The notes: generated by a model from the letters alone, not told the origin. Shown: positions 41,734-51,147, numbered from the stretch's first letter. The stretch is 51,778 bases of DNA from Bacteroidetes bacterium HGW-Bacteroidetes-4 (GCA_002840905.1 PHDD01000030.1:1-51778), one strand, 5' to 3'. A program made the numbers and translations.

Positions 41734-43740
41734 TTATAGTGTTTCCAACAGTGCTTCGTCAACCAGGTTTGGCAAGGTAACCTTTAAGTTGGGTTCGGCC
41801 TGCATGGCCCTTTTAATGGCAAACAGGGCTTCGTTGTTCCGGGCCCAACTGCGCCGCGAAATGCCGTTGTTAACATCCCAGTACAACATCATACGTAAGC
41901 GACGGTCGGCTTCATGGCTGCCGTCGAGCACCATGCCAAAGCCACCGTTGATAACTTCACCCCAGCCTACACCACCCCCATTGTGGATAGATACCCAGGT
42001 AGCACCCCGGAAGGAATCGCCAATCACATTTTGAATAGCCATATCGGCAGTAAAACGCGAACCATCGTAAATGTTCGAGGTTTCGCGGTACGGCGAATCG
42101 GTTCCCGACACATCGTGATGATCGCGGCCTAAAATTACCGGAGCCGAAAGTATTCCTTCTTTTATTGCCCGATTAAAAGCCGCTGCAATTTGTGTGCGTC
42201 CCTCGCAATCGGCATATAGAATGCGAGCCTGAGAACCCACAACCAGTTTATTTTTTCCGGCTTCCTTAATCCAGTGAATGTTGTCGGCCATTTGTTGCTG
42301 AATTTCAGCAGGAGCTGCTTTACTCAGGTCTTCCAAAACCTGGCAGGCAATTTTATCGGTGAGTTCCAAATCTTTTGGATTATTCGATGCACAAACCCAG
42401 CGAAAGGGGCCAAAACCGTAATCGAAACACATGGGGCCCATAATGTCCTGAACATACGATGGATATTTAAAATCGCCCTGTTCATTCATCACATCGGCTC
42501 CAGCCCTGCCCGATTCCAACAAAAAAGCATTTCCGTAATCGAAAAAGTAGGTGCCAAATTTCTGCACACATTTATTAATAGCATCCACCTGTCGGCGTAA
42601 CGATTCCTGTACTTTTTCCCGAAACAAAGCGGGCTGCTCAGCCATCATTTGGTTCGCTTGCTCAAAGGTAAGTCCGGCCGGATAATAGCCACCGGCCCAG
42701 GGATTGTGTAAAGATGTTTGGTCAGAACCTAATTCCACAGGAATGTCTTCGTTGGCAAATCGTTCCCACACTTCAACAATATTTCCCTGATAGGCAATCG
42801 ACAAAACCTCTTTTTGGGCTTTGGCTTTACGCACCCGATTCATCAACTCATCGAGATTGTCGATAACCACGTCGACCCAACCCTGCGAAAAACGGGTTTG
42901 GGTAGCTTTGGGGTTTACTTCGGCGGTAATGGAAACGAGGCCGGCAATATTCGATGCTTTGGGCTGAGCACCCGACATACCTCCCAATCCGGCTGTAATA
43001 AAAAGTTTTCCTGCCAGTGATTCCTTTTGTTTGGCAATCTTGCGCCCGGCATTCAAAACAGTAATTGTTGTACCATGAACTATTCCCTGCGGACCAATGT
43101 ACATGTACGATCCGGCTGTCATTTGTCCGTACTGGGTAACCCCCAAAGCATTGTAGCGTTCCCAGTCGTCGGGTTTGCTGTAATTGGGAATCATCATTCC
43201 GTTGGTAACCACCACCCTGGGAGCCTCTTTATGGCTCGGAAATAAACCCATGGGATGACCCGAATACATAACAAGGGTTTGCTCATCGGTCATTTCGGCC
43301 AGATACTTCATGGTGAGCCGGTATTGTGCCCAATTTTGAAAAACGGCACCGTTTCCACCGTACGTAATTAACTCATGCGGATGCTGAGCTACAGCATTGT
43401 CAAGATTATTAGAAATCATGAGCATGATGGCAGCTGCCTGTTTCGATTGGTGCGGATAATCATCGATGGGCCGGGCTTTAATCTCATAATCGGGACGAAA
43501 GCGATACATGTAAATGCGTCCGTAGGTATCGAGCTCTTTGGCAAACTCTTTAGCCAAAAGGGCATGATGACGTGATGGGAAATAACGTAGTGCATTTCGG
43601 ATGGCCAGTTTTCGCTCAGCAATGGTTAAAATGGCTTTACGTTTGGGGGCATGATTGATGGAAGGATCGTATGGTTTTACTGAAGGTAACTCATCGGGAA
43701 TCCCTTCGAGAATAGCCTTCCGGAAAGTAGTTGTATCCAT
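41734..43740 (-). CDS. hutU: Urocanate hydratase
   Basis: 668 residues, the long form found in Bacteroidota; the Pseudomonas enzyme has about 555. It converts urocanate to imidazolone propionate in histidine breakdown, using tightly bound NAD. Visible signatures are YSGHPMGLFPSH, TYGGNGAVFQNWAQY, TAGLGGMSGAQPKA (the NAD loop) and GPMCFDYGFGPFRWVC with its C-terminal cysteines. The other hut genes are not in the window. An AGCS symporter gene lies 106 bp upstream on the same strand and may supply amino acid. Confidence 0.95.
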   Translation of the reverse strand: MDTTTFRKAILEGIPDELPSVKPYDPSINHAPKRKAILTIAERKLAIRNALRYFPSRHHALLAKEFAKELDTYGRIYMYRFRPDYEIKARPIDDYPHQSKQAAAIMLMISNNLDNAVAQHPHELITYGGNGAVFQNWAQYRLTMKYLAEMTDEQTLVMYSGHPMGLFPSHKEAPRVVVTNGMMIPNYSKPDDWERYNALGVTQYGQMTAGSYMYIGPQGIVHGTTITVLNAGRKIAKQKESLAGKLFITAGLGGMSGAQPKASNIAGLVSITAEVNPKATQTRFSQGWVDVVIDNLDELMNRVRKAKAQKEVLSIAYQGNIVEVWERFANEDIPVELGSDQTSLHNPWAGGYYPAGLTFEQANQMMAEQPALFREKVQESLRRQVDAINKCVQKFGTYFFDYGNAFLLESGRAGADVMNEQGDFKYPSYVQDIMGPMCFDYGFGPFRWVCASNNPKDLELTDKIACQVLEDLSKAAPAEIQQQMADNIHWIKEAGKNKLVVGSQARILYADCEGRTQIAAAFNRAIKEGILSAPVILGRDHHDVSGTDSPYRETSNIYDGSRFTADMAIQNVIGDSFRGATWVSIHNGGGVGWGEVINGGFGMVLDGSHEADRRLRMMLYWDVNNGISRRSWARNNEALFAIKRAMQAEPNLKVTLPNLVDEALLETL

Positions 43741-43846
43741 GAAATTAACTGTTTTGATTCAAGGCAAAAGTAATTTTTTACCGGCTAAAACGACAAGCTC
43801 TTTCCATGATTTAATAACATATAATGCTTATTTATTGTCCGAAAAT

Positions 43847-45205
43847 TTAGTGTTGACTTGCTTTTTCGTTTTTAAGCGAAGCAAAATAGCGTTTCATCTC
43901 CTTCTTTACTTTGGGCGATAACAACAAAGCACCGGTCATGGTAGGAATAGCCATGAGTGCATAAAAACCGTCAATCAGATTAATGATACTGCTTAACGAT
44001 ACCATGGCACCCACCACAGCCGATACAATATAAAACCAGTAGTAAATGTTTTTATGCCGTGCTCCAAACAAAAAAGAGAAGGCTTTGGCACCATAGTACG
44101 GAAAAGAGAGCATGGTTGACAAGGCAAAAATTACCACGCATACCAGAAGAATAAAATTACCGACATAAGGAATGGAGTCTTTAAAAGCAGCAGCTGTTAA
44201 AGATATGCCATTCAAATCGGAGTGTTGCCACTCATCGGTAACGATAATGGCCAGGGCGGTCATGGTGCAAACCACCAGGGTATCGATAATGGGACCCAGC
44301 ATGGCAACCAGTCCTTCGCGCACGGGTTCGTTGGTTTTGGCTGCTCCGTGAGCCATGGGGGCCGTTCCAATTCCGGCTTCGTTCGAAAAAGCGGCCCGCT
44401 TTATACCGGTTATAATAAGTGTTCCCAAGGCACCGCCAAGCACTGCATCGCCGGTAAAAGCATCTTTAAAAATCAGCACCATGCTTTCGGGAACGTGCCG
44501 GGCATGAATCAGTAAAATAACAATTACTGATAAAACGTATAAACCAACCATGGAAGGTACCATTCTTGAAGTAACTTTCCCGATGCGTTCAACCCCACCA
44601 AAAACCACCAAAGCAATAAAAATACTTATCAGCACTCCAACAATAAATAACATGAGCAGTGAGGGTTCGGTGGTTTTTTCAATGCTTCCTGCAACAATTT
44701 GTGCCAATTGATTGGCCTGAAAAATAGGAGAAACGCCAATCATGGCAGCTATGCTAAAAAATACTGCCAGGGGTTTCCACTTTTTTCCCAAACCCTCGAC
44801 AATAAAATACATTGGACCGCCCTGAACTTCTCCGTTCGAATCTTTTCCGCGGTACATAACTGCCAGGGTACAGGTAAAAAATTTGGTGGTAACACCCAAA
44901 AGCGCACTAATCCACATCCAGAAAATTGCACCAGGACCTCCGGTAGCAATGGCCACCGCAACACCACTTATGTTTCCCATTCCAACGGTTGCTGCCAAAG
45001 CTGTTGATAGCGCCTGATAATGGGTTAACTGTCCGGCTTCATCCGCTTTGTCGTAGTTTCCCCGTAATATTTTAATTGCATGGCCCAAGTAACGAAAAGG
45101 CATAAACTCAGCATAAATCATAAAGTACAAGCCACCACCAACCAATAGTATCAGTAGTGGCAATCCCCAGGCATACTCACTAAACTTTTGCAGAACCCAT
45201 TCCAT
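43847..45205 (-). CDS. Sodium:alanine symporter family (AGCS) transporter
   Basis: 452 residues with about ten membrane helices. AATVGMGNISGVAVAIATGG near the N-terminus and AAFSNEAGIGTAPMAHGAAK in the middle are the two signature blocks of AGCS transporters; the latter binds the amino acid carboxylate. It imports small neutral amino acids, such as alanine or glycine, with sodium. The gene is upstream of hutU and divergent from the DUF393 gene. A link to histidine use is possible but not shown. Confidence 0.93.
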   Translation of the reverse strand: MEWVLQKFSEYAWGLPLLILLVGGGLYFMIYAEFMPFRYLGHAIKILRGNYDKADEAGQLTHYQALSTALAATVGMGNISGVAVAIATGGPGAIFWMWISALLGVTTKFFTCTLAVMYRGKDSNGEVQGGPMYFIVEGLGKKWKPLAVFFSIAAMIGVSPIFQANQLAQIVAGSIEKTTEPSLLMLFIVGVLISIFIALVVFGGVERIGKVTSRMVPSMVGLYVLSVIVILLIHARHVPESMVLIFKDAFTGDAVLGGALGTLIITGIKRAAFSNEAGIGTAPMAHGAAKTNEPVREGLVAMLGPIIDTLVVCTMTALAIIVTDEWQHSDLNGISLTAAAFKDSIPYVGNFILLVCVVIFALSTMLSFPYYGAKAFSFLFGARHKNIYYWFYIVSAVVGAMVSLSSIINLIDGFYALMAIPTMTGALLLSPKVKKEMKRYFASLKNEKASQH

Positions 45206-45275
45206 AATAAACTTTAATGCGTTTGTTTGTTTTATAAGAAAGCGATTAAGATATATGTTTTAAGTTAAACAGACA

Positions 45276-45629
45276 ATGGACGCTAGGAAATTAGTTGTGT
45301 ACGACGATGAATGCAGGCTCTGTTCGGGTTTACTGAACTATGTAAAAAAACAGGATACCAAACAATTGTTTACTTACATGGGACGTGCAGACTTTGCAAC
45401 TAATACGGAAACTGATAAATTACCCAATACCCTGATTTATATAAGTAAGCAAAAGGTTTACACCAAAAGTACAGCCGTATTACTCATTTGCCGTGACCTG
45501 AGTTTTCCCTACCGTTTATTGTATGTTTTTAGCATAGTACCCAAGGCTTTGCGCGATTGGGTTTACGATTGGGTTGCCAGAAACAGAAAACTTTTTAACC
45601 GGACAGACAACTGCCAATTAAAAAGGTGA
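45276..45629 (+). CDS. DUF393 (DCC1-type) thiol-disulfide protein
   Basis: 117 residues with the family motif DDECRLCSG at the N-terminus (DxxCxxC), followed by a thioredoxin-like fold. The C-terminal SFPYRLLYVFSIVPKALRDW and YDWVARNRKLFN are typical of the DCC family. Function is unknown, probably a redox role. It stands alone, ending in a strong terminator. Confidence 0.85.
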   Translation: MDARKLVVYDDECRLCSGLLNYVKKQDTKQLFTYMGRADFATNTETDKLPNTLIYISKQKVYTKSTAVLLICRDLSFPYRLLYVFSIVPKALRDWVYDWVARNRKLFNRTDNCQLKR

Positions 45630-45652
45630 ACCTTGTGGCTCACCTTTTTTTA
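45621..45652. terminator. Bidirectional terminator after DUF393 gene
   Basis: AAAAGGTGA (45621-45629) pairs with TCACCTTTT (45640-45648), flanked by A- and T-runs. It also lies 20 bp from the stop of the seven-heme gene on the other strand. Confidence 0.85.
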
Positions 45653-45668
45653 ATTTTTGGAAAAGGTA

Positions 45669-47168
45669 TTAATACATATACCGGTGGCAATCGGAACAAA
45701 GCGATTCTTTCCATGCTTCGTCGATATCAACAGGGTGTTTAAATTCCAGCGAGGCATCGAAACGGGCTACATCCAAAGTTTCGCCCGTTCCCTGGCTCAT
45801 AATGGAATGACACAAATTGCAATCTTTCGAGATGATTTTTCCATTATCGGCACTGTGTTGATCGTTGTGACAGCGGAAACAACCGTTAAATTCCATGTGA
45901 CCAATATGCGAAGGATAAGCATCCCATTTGGCATTCATTTCTGGAAATATATTTACAGCAAAAGCGTTTTGAATGCCCAAGACGGCTTCTTTAATTGACT
46001 GTTCTTTTTCGGTAAAAACATCGGGATAGTTTTCCATATAAAAATTCCAAACTGTTGTTTCAATGGTCTTTAAAGCCGAATCGGTATGGGTAAATTCACC
46101 GGCCAGCAACTCCATGGTTAGCCGTTTAATTTCAGGTAAGTCGGCGTTTATGGTACCTGCTGCCATCTGGTGGTTAATAAATTTAGTGGGAGTCTGGTAG
46201 TTGTGCGAAGGCCGGTTGTGACAATCCATACAATCCATAGTTCGTAAGGCAAGCGAATCGGCGGCTCCTTCCTCAAGCGGTTCATACTGGTCCTGATAAA
46301 TTATGGTATCGCCAGTTGCCTGATTTATGTATCGAACCCAGGGAATAACTTCACGTTTTTCGTCGGTACTGATGTATTCAATTTTTACATTGGGATTAAT
46401 GTGCCAGTGAATTCCTTCAGTTTGCCCTTGCGCACTGTGTGATGGGCCAATCTTCATGCGCATCTGCATTTCCCATTCGGTATTGGCTTCATCGGTAAGG
46501 TAATATTTCTCGCTGCGCAACGAATTTTCGTAAAATTTTTGAGGCCAGTGGCATTGCTCGCAAGTTTCGCGCGCCGGACGTAAATTGGCTATGGGTGTTG
46601 GAATAGGCCTGGGAACATTATTGGTCAAAACGGCATAGACCTGATACAGCCCTGAAATTTTTGATTTAACAAACCAGCCAGCACCCGAGCCAATATGACA
46701 CTGGGCACAGGTGACTTTAGCGTGGGGTGAGTTTTGATAAGCCACATATTCCGGTTTCATAACTTCGTGACAAATGGTTCCGCAAAATTCAACCGATTCA
46801 GAGTAATGGTACAATTCATAACTTCCTACTGCAGTAAACAATAGAAAAATAACTGTACCAATTAAGAAAATAACCGAAGCATTCCGATGCTGTTTTTTAT
46901 TCAAATCGAGAATAAAACGGCTCTCGATTAATGTTTTATGAGTTCGTTTGGCTTTCTTTACCTGCAACCACATGCCAAATGGGATTAACAAAAGACCAAA
47001 AACCAATATGGCGGGTAAAATCATAAATATGATGATACCCATATACGAACCCATATCGGAAACTATGGATGTTAAAATCATCATAAACAGGATGAGCAAA
47101 AAGCTTACCCCTGCAATAGTGGCACCGACATAGGATACCATGTTATAAAAAGATGCGGGTAATTTCAT
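45669..47168 (-). CDS. Membrane-anchored multiheme cytochrome c, seven heme motifs
   Basis: 499 residues. Three hydrophobic helices (about 10-35, 42-68 and 98-118) precede a periplasmic part with seven heme-binding motifs: CGTICH at 129-134 (a CX3CH form), then CAQCH (154), CEQCH (203), CMDCH, CFRCH, CNLCH and CSDCH. The first motifs with MKPEYVAYQNSPHAKVTCAQ are typical of the NapC/NirT-NrfH group, which takes electrons from the quinone pool. The later hemes have no exact family match. It probably connects menaquinol to a periplasmic partner; the tetraheme gene lies upstream on the same strand. Its promoter carries an FNR-type site. Confidence 0.88.
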   Translation of the reverse strand: MKLPASFYNMVSYVGATIAGVSFLLILFMMILTSIVSDMGSYMGIIIFMILPAILVFGLLLIPFGMWLQVKKAKRTHKTLIESRFILDLNKKQHRNASVIFLIGTVIFLLFTAVGSYELYHYSESVEFCGTICHEVMKPEYVAYQNSPHAKVTCAQCHIGSGAGWFVKSKISGLYQVYAVLTNNVPRPIPTPIANLRPARETCEQCHWPQKFYENSLRSEKYYLTDEANTEWEMQMRMKIGPSHSAQGQTEGIHWHINPNVKIEYISTDEKREVIPWVRYINQATGDTIIYQDQYEPLEEGAADSLALRTMDCMDCHNRPSHNYQTPTKFINHQMAAGTINADLPEIKRLTMELLAGEFTHTDSALKTIETTVWNFYMENYPDVFTEKEQSIKEAVLGIQNAFAVNIFPEMNAKWDAYPSHIGHMEFNGCFRCHNDQHSADNGKIISKDCNLCHSIMSQGTGETLDVARFDASLEFKHPVDIDEAWKESLCSDCHRYMY

Positions 47169-47195
47169 ACAACTAGTTTATTAAAGTTAAAAACG

Positions 47196-47293
47196 CAAAC
47201 TTATAAACATTTGGTTTAGTAAAGAATTGCTTTGCATAGCACTTTGCAGGCCGGAAGGATAATTATGGCAATAAAAGCATTGATATACATCAA
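47196..47293 (-). promoter_or_regulatory. FNR/CRP-type promoter of the seven-heme gene
   Basis: On the minus strand a perfect palindrome TTGAT-N4-ATCAA (47280-47293) is followed after 76 nt by the -7 box TAAGTTTG (47196-47203). No TTG is found at -33, so the promoter probably needs an activator. The box lies 28 bp before the start codon. Confidence 0.75.
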
Positions 47294-47329
47294 CGCTCCA
47301 ATTGTGATGTGTTAATATTAATGGTGTAA

Positions 47330-47368
47330 ACAAAAAAAAAAGAGCGGCTCCTAATACCACTCTTTTTT
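47330..47368 (-). terminator. Terminator of the tetraheme gene
   Basis: On the minus strand AAGAGTGG pairs with CCGCTCTT (one U-G) around a loop of about 9 nt, followed by nine T. It separates the tetraheme gene from the seven-heme gene, so each has its own transcript. Confidence 0.85.
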
Positions 47369-47389
47369 TTAAATTATTCTAAGTTTACC

Positions 47390-47917
47390 TTATTTACTTG
47401 GGTTTGGGTGAGCAATTTTTGCTGAATAAGCAGCAAAATCGAATGGTTTATGGAATGGGTTCTCCGGATTGTGACAAGTTACACAAAGTGCCTTATCAGG
47501 AACAATTAAACCATTGGCTTTCGATTTGGCCAAATCTTTCATGATAGCAGGCGATTTGTATTTGCTACCCGGACCGTGACAACTTTCGCAAGAAACACCT
47601 TCGTCTTCTTTCAATGACATGTTTAGATCAGGATTGATGGCATGGAAAGTAGAGTGGCATTTTAAACATGATTTTTCTTTTGTAGGATCAGCAATACCAT
47701 TTGCTTTTGCATAAGCCATGGATTTCTCGTTGCTCAAACTTTTCATCGCATTGGCATGGGGGCCACTTGCCCATTTGTCATATTGTTTCCCTTTTGGGGC
47801 AGCATTGTGACAAGGTTTACATTTAGCGGCTCCAATATACTCAAAGTCTTGTGCCTTTGTTGAAGTGCCTAAAACAAACATAAAGCACATAATGGCGATT
47901 AAACTTTTACTCAACAT
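47390..47917 (-). CDS. Tetraheme cytochrome c, c554-like
   Basis: 175 residues with a signal peptide (IAIMCFMFVLGTSTKAQD), so periplasmic. Four CXXCH motifs: CKPCH, CLKCH, CESCH and CVTCH, with spacing and the motif GVSCESCHGPGSKYK seen in the cytochrome c554 family. It should carry electrons between the seven-heme or 19-heme proteins and an unidentified partner. It is divergent from the 19-heme gene, with 393 bp between them. Confidence 0.9.
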   Translation of the reverse strand: MLSKSLIAIMCFMFVLGTSTKAQDFEYIGAAKCKPCHNAAPKGKQYDKWASGPHANAMKSLSNEKSMAYAKANGIADPTKEKSCLKCHSTFHAINPDLNMSLKEDEGVSCESCHGPGSKYKSPAIMKDLAKSKANGLIVPDKALCVTCHNPENPFHKPFDFAAYSAKIAHPNPSK

Positions 47918-47993
47918 AACTAATTTCCTTTCTTTAATTAATAACTAATATTTCGATACGTACATTCAACATTTTTACTAAAAAATGTTAGTC

Positions 47994-48091
47994 CAAATAT
48001 AAGCTTAAAAATGTTTCCTCCTGATTTTTCCCATTGACTCACCCATGGCTCTACTCAGTAATATTACAACACTTAAATTGATATATATCAA
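47994..48091 (-). promoter_or_regulatory. FNR/CRP-type promoter of the tetraheme gene
   Basis: The palindrome TTGAT-ATAT-ATCAA (48078-48091) is followed on the minus strand after 76 nt by TATATTTG (47994-48001). The spacing is the same as for the seven-heme gene. No TTG at -33. A leader of about 70 nt precedes the ATG. Confidence 0.75.
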
Positions 48092-48174
48092 TGCACAGCC
48101 TCTTTTACATCAAAGTTACGGAATGTTTGAATCATTATTTTCGAGTAGTAAGAACTACCCTGCAATTAAGTTTG
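48078..48174 (+). promoter_or_regulatory. FNR/CRP-type promoter of the 19-heme gene (shared box)
   Basis: The same palindrome (48078-48091) is followed on the plus strand after 75 nt by TAAGTTTG (48167-48174), identical to the -7 box of the seven-heme gene. One site therefore serves two divergent promoters at nearly equal distance. The leader to the ATG at 48311 is about 135 nt. Confidence 0.65.
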
Positions 48175-48310
48175 GCGCTTTGGATTAAAGGTATTTAGCC
48201 TTATTTTGAAATCGTCAAATAAAGCGCCGGACCAATACAGCCCGGGTAACTATATCTACCTGATTTAGTAACTTTTATAGTAAAATGTCCGCTGGTTTAT
48301 TTTCAAACAA

Positions 48311-51124
48311 ATGATAACTAAATCAATAAAAATGAGTATTCTTTTTACTAAGACAAGCCCAAAACTATTCAAAACAATCTTCGTGTTTTGTGCTATTTTT
48401 TGGGGAATCTCAGCCTTCGGTCAATCGAACGAAGACTGCATGATGTGTCACGAAGATCAGGAGCTAACCAAAGAGAAAAACGGAAAAACCGTTTCCCTTT
48501 TTGTCAATTTAAAACCTTTAGAAGAATCACCTCATAAAGGACTCGATTGTATTTTCTGTCACGAAGATGCAGCCGTTGAAGATTTTCCTCATCCGGAAAA
48601 TTTACAACCGGTAAGCTGTGGCAACTGTCACGACGAAGCCAATATGGAGTTTTTTGAAGGCATTCATGGTAAAGCTTTTACCAATAATGCCAAATTTGCA
48701 CCGAGTTGTACCGAATGCCACGGAACCCACGATATTCTTAAAAACTCAAACCCCAAGTCGCGGACTTATAAAATGAATATTCCGGTATTGTGTGGAACCT
48801 GTCATAAAGAAGGCGCCCCAGTGGCCCGAAATTACAATATTGGTCAACACAACATATTGGAAAACTACAGCCAAAGTATTCACGGGAAGGGTTTGTTCAG
48901 CAGCGGACTTATTGTTACCGCTACCTGTAACGATTGCCATGGGAACCACTTGATTTTACCCCACACCAATCGTAAATCAAGTATTTCGGCAAATAATGTG
49001 GCCGCTACTTGTATGAAGTGCCATGCTCGTATTGAGGACGTTCATGTTAAAGTGATTAACGAAGAACTTTGGGAGAAAAAGCCGGGTGCCATTCCCGCCT
49101 GTACCGATTGCCATCCGCCACACATTGTGAATCAGCAAAATATTGTGGATAATATTTCGGATCGATCCTGTTTAAAATGCCACGAAAACGACAATGTACA
49201 CAAAGTGGTCGATGGTAAAAAAGTATCGCTGCAAATTGAGTTAGCCGATTTTGCCGGTTCTATGCACAAAAACATAAAATGTGTAAAATGTCACTCCGAT
49301 GTATCGGTTAACCGGCTACGCCCCTGCGAGACAGTAAAAAAAGTAGATTGTTCTTCGTGTCATGCCGAGGTTTCAGAAACTTATTTTGAAAGCGGACACG
49401 GACAGGCCTATTTTGAGAAAAACGAAAATGCCCCCTATTGTACCGATTGCCATGGCTCGCATCAGGTAAAATCGAAAAGCGATGAAAGTTCACCGGTATA
49501 TCGCATGGTTATTCCCAGTTTATGCGGAAGTTGCCATAAAAGCGACGGAAAAGCATCAGGGCACGGAATGGCCGACAATGCACTGGCTGATTACTCAACC
49601 AGTGTTCACGGTAAAGGAATGACTGAAAAGGGCTTAATTAACAGTGCTATATGTACCGATTGCCACAACACCCACTTTAATTTAAAAGAAGCCGATCCAC
49701 GCTCTTCCGTTAATCCTAAAAACGTGGCTCAAACTTGTGCCAAGTGTCACCGGGGAATATATAACGAATATATTGCCAGCGACCACGCCATCCATAAAGA
49801 CGATGAAACAAAGAAGTACCCAACTTGCGTGGTTTGTCACTCGGCACACGTAGTTTCGAACACTGGCGAAGACGAATTCATGACTGAAATCACGCATCAA
49901 TGCGGTATTTGCCACGAGAAACTTTCGAATTCATATATCGAAACCTATCATGGGAAAGCTTATACCCTGGGGTACCTTGAAGCTGCTCGTTGCTCCGATT
50001 GCCATGGGGCACACAAAATATTAAATGTTAAGAATCCTGAATCGACCATTCACAAGAACAACATTCTTAACACCTGTAAAAAATGCCACCCCGATGCCAA
50101 CGAGCGCTTTACGGGCTTTTTAACCCACGCCACACACAACAACCGCGATGAGTATCCAGCCTTATATTATGCCTTTTGGGGAATGACTTTCTTATTGGTT
50201 GGGGTTTTCCTTTTCTTTGGTTTTCATACCCTACTTTGGTTGCCCCGTTCGTTAAAAGAGCGCAAACGTCGCAAACATACCCGACCTAAAGGCGAAGCTG
50301 TTTATATCCGAAGGTTTAAGACACGTCATCGGGTTACTCATATTTTTGTAATTATCAGTTTTATGATTCTGGCACTTACCGGCATGATGCTTAAATTTGC
50401 CAACATGCCCTGGGCCAAATCACTGGCCGATTTACTGGGTGGCGTTAAAGCTGCCGGAAACTGGCACCGTTTTGCTGCCGTGCTTACTTTCGGTTACTTT
50501 GCCTTCCACTTAAGTACCTTGTTTTATACCAAATTCAAAAAAGGCATCAAGGTAAAGGATTTCATTTTCAGCCCCTCGTCGCTGATGTTTAACCGTCAGG
50601 ATTTACGTGACTTTGGTGCCACCATAAAATGGTTTATCGGTAAAGGCCCCAAACCCCAATACGGACGATGGACTTACTGGGAAAAGTTTGATTACATGGC
50701 CGTATTTTGGGGAGTTGCCGTAATTGGCTTTTCAGGGCTCATGCTTTGGTTCCCCGAATTCTTTACCCAGTTATTGCCCGGATGGGCCATTAATGTGGCG
50801 CATATTATACACTCCGACGAGGCTTTGCTGGCGGTAGGTTTTATCTTTACCATCCACTTCTTTAATACACACTTCAGGCCCGAAGCTTTCCCGATGGATA
50901 CTGTAATATTTACCGGACACATTCCTGAAGAAGAATACAAGGAAGACCGCCCGAAAGAATACGAAGAACTGGTTAAATCGGGTAAAATTGATGAAGTAAG
51001 GGTTAAACTGAACTTTTCAGACACCCGTATGCGGGTGATTAAGATTTTCGGTTTCTTCTTCTTATCGCTGGGAATTATTTTAGTACTGTTAATAATCTAC
51101 TCTTTACTCTTTGGCTCGCTCTAA
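48311..51124 (+). CDS. 19-heme cytochrome c fused to a b-type membrane domain
   Basis: 937 residues (an ATG at 48332 is an alternative start). The signal peptide ends near WGISAFGQ. Nineteen CXXCH motifs lie between residues 43 and 592. Motifs 1-8 (43-267) and 9-16 (287-509) are two copies of one eight-heme unit, offset by about 244 residues, with matching flanks such as FEGIHGKAF/FESGHGQAY; motifs 17-19 are a partial third copy. After 615, six hydrophobic helices include HRVTHIFVIISFMILALTG and NWHRFAAVLTFGYFAFHLS, with histidines as for a diheme cytochrome b561-type domain. This layout resembles CbcL-type quinone-linked cytochromes, but with many more hemes. It probably moves electrons between menaquinone and the periplasm. 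Confidence 0.88.
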   Translation: MITKSIKMSILFTKTSPKLFKTIFVFCAIFWGISAFGQSNEDCMMCHEDQELTKEKNGKTVSLFVNLKPLEESPHKGLDCIFCHEDAAVEDFPHPENLQPVSCGNCHDEANMEFFEGIHGKAFTNNAKFAPSCTECHGTHDILKNSNPKSRTYKMNIPVLCGTCHKEGAPVARNYNIGQHNILENYSQSIHGKGLFSSGLIVTATCNDCHGNHLILPHTNRKSSISANNVAATCMKCHARIEDVHVKVINEELWEKKPGAIPACTDCHPPHIVNQQNIVDNISDRSCLKCHENDNVHKVVDGKKVSLQIELADFAGSMHKNIKCVKCHSDVSVNRLRPCETVKKVDCSSCHAEVSETYFESGHGQAYFEKNENAPYCTDCHGSHQVKSKSDESSPVYRMVIPSLCGSCHKSDGKASGHGMADNALADYSTSVHGKGMTEKGLINSAICTDCHNTHFNLKEADPRSSVNPKNVAQTCAKCHRGIYNEYIASDHAIHKDDETKKYPTCVVCHSAHVVSNTGEDEFMTEITHQCGICHEKLSNSYIETYHGKAYTLGYLEAARCSDCHGAHKILNVKNPESTIHKNNILNTCKKCHPDANERFTGFLTHATHNNRDEYPALYYAFWGMTFLLVGVFLFFGFHTLLWLPRSLKERKRRKHTRPKGEAVYIRRFKTRHRVTHIFVIISFMILALTGMMLKFANMPWAKSLADLLGGVKAAGNWHRFAAVLTFGYFAFHLSTLFYTKFKKGIKVKDFIFSPSSLMFNRQDLRDFGATIKWFIGKGPKPQYGRWTYWEKFDYMAVFWGVAVIGFSGLMLWFPEFFTQLLPGWAINVAHIIHSDEALLAVGFIFTIHFFNTHFRPEAFPMDTVIFTGHIPEEEYKEDRPKEYEELVKSGKIDEVRVKLNFSDTRMRVIKIFGFFFLSLGIILVLLIIYSLLFGSL

Positions 51125-51147
51125 AGATGTAAGTAGCTATTCAAAAA

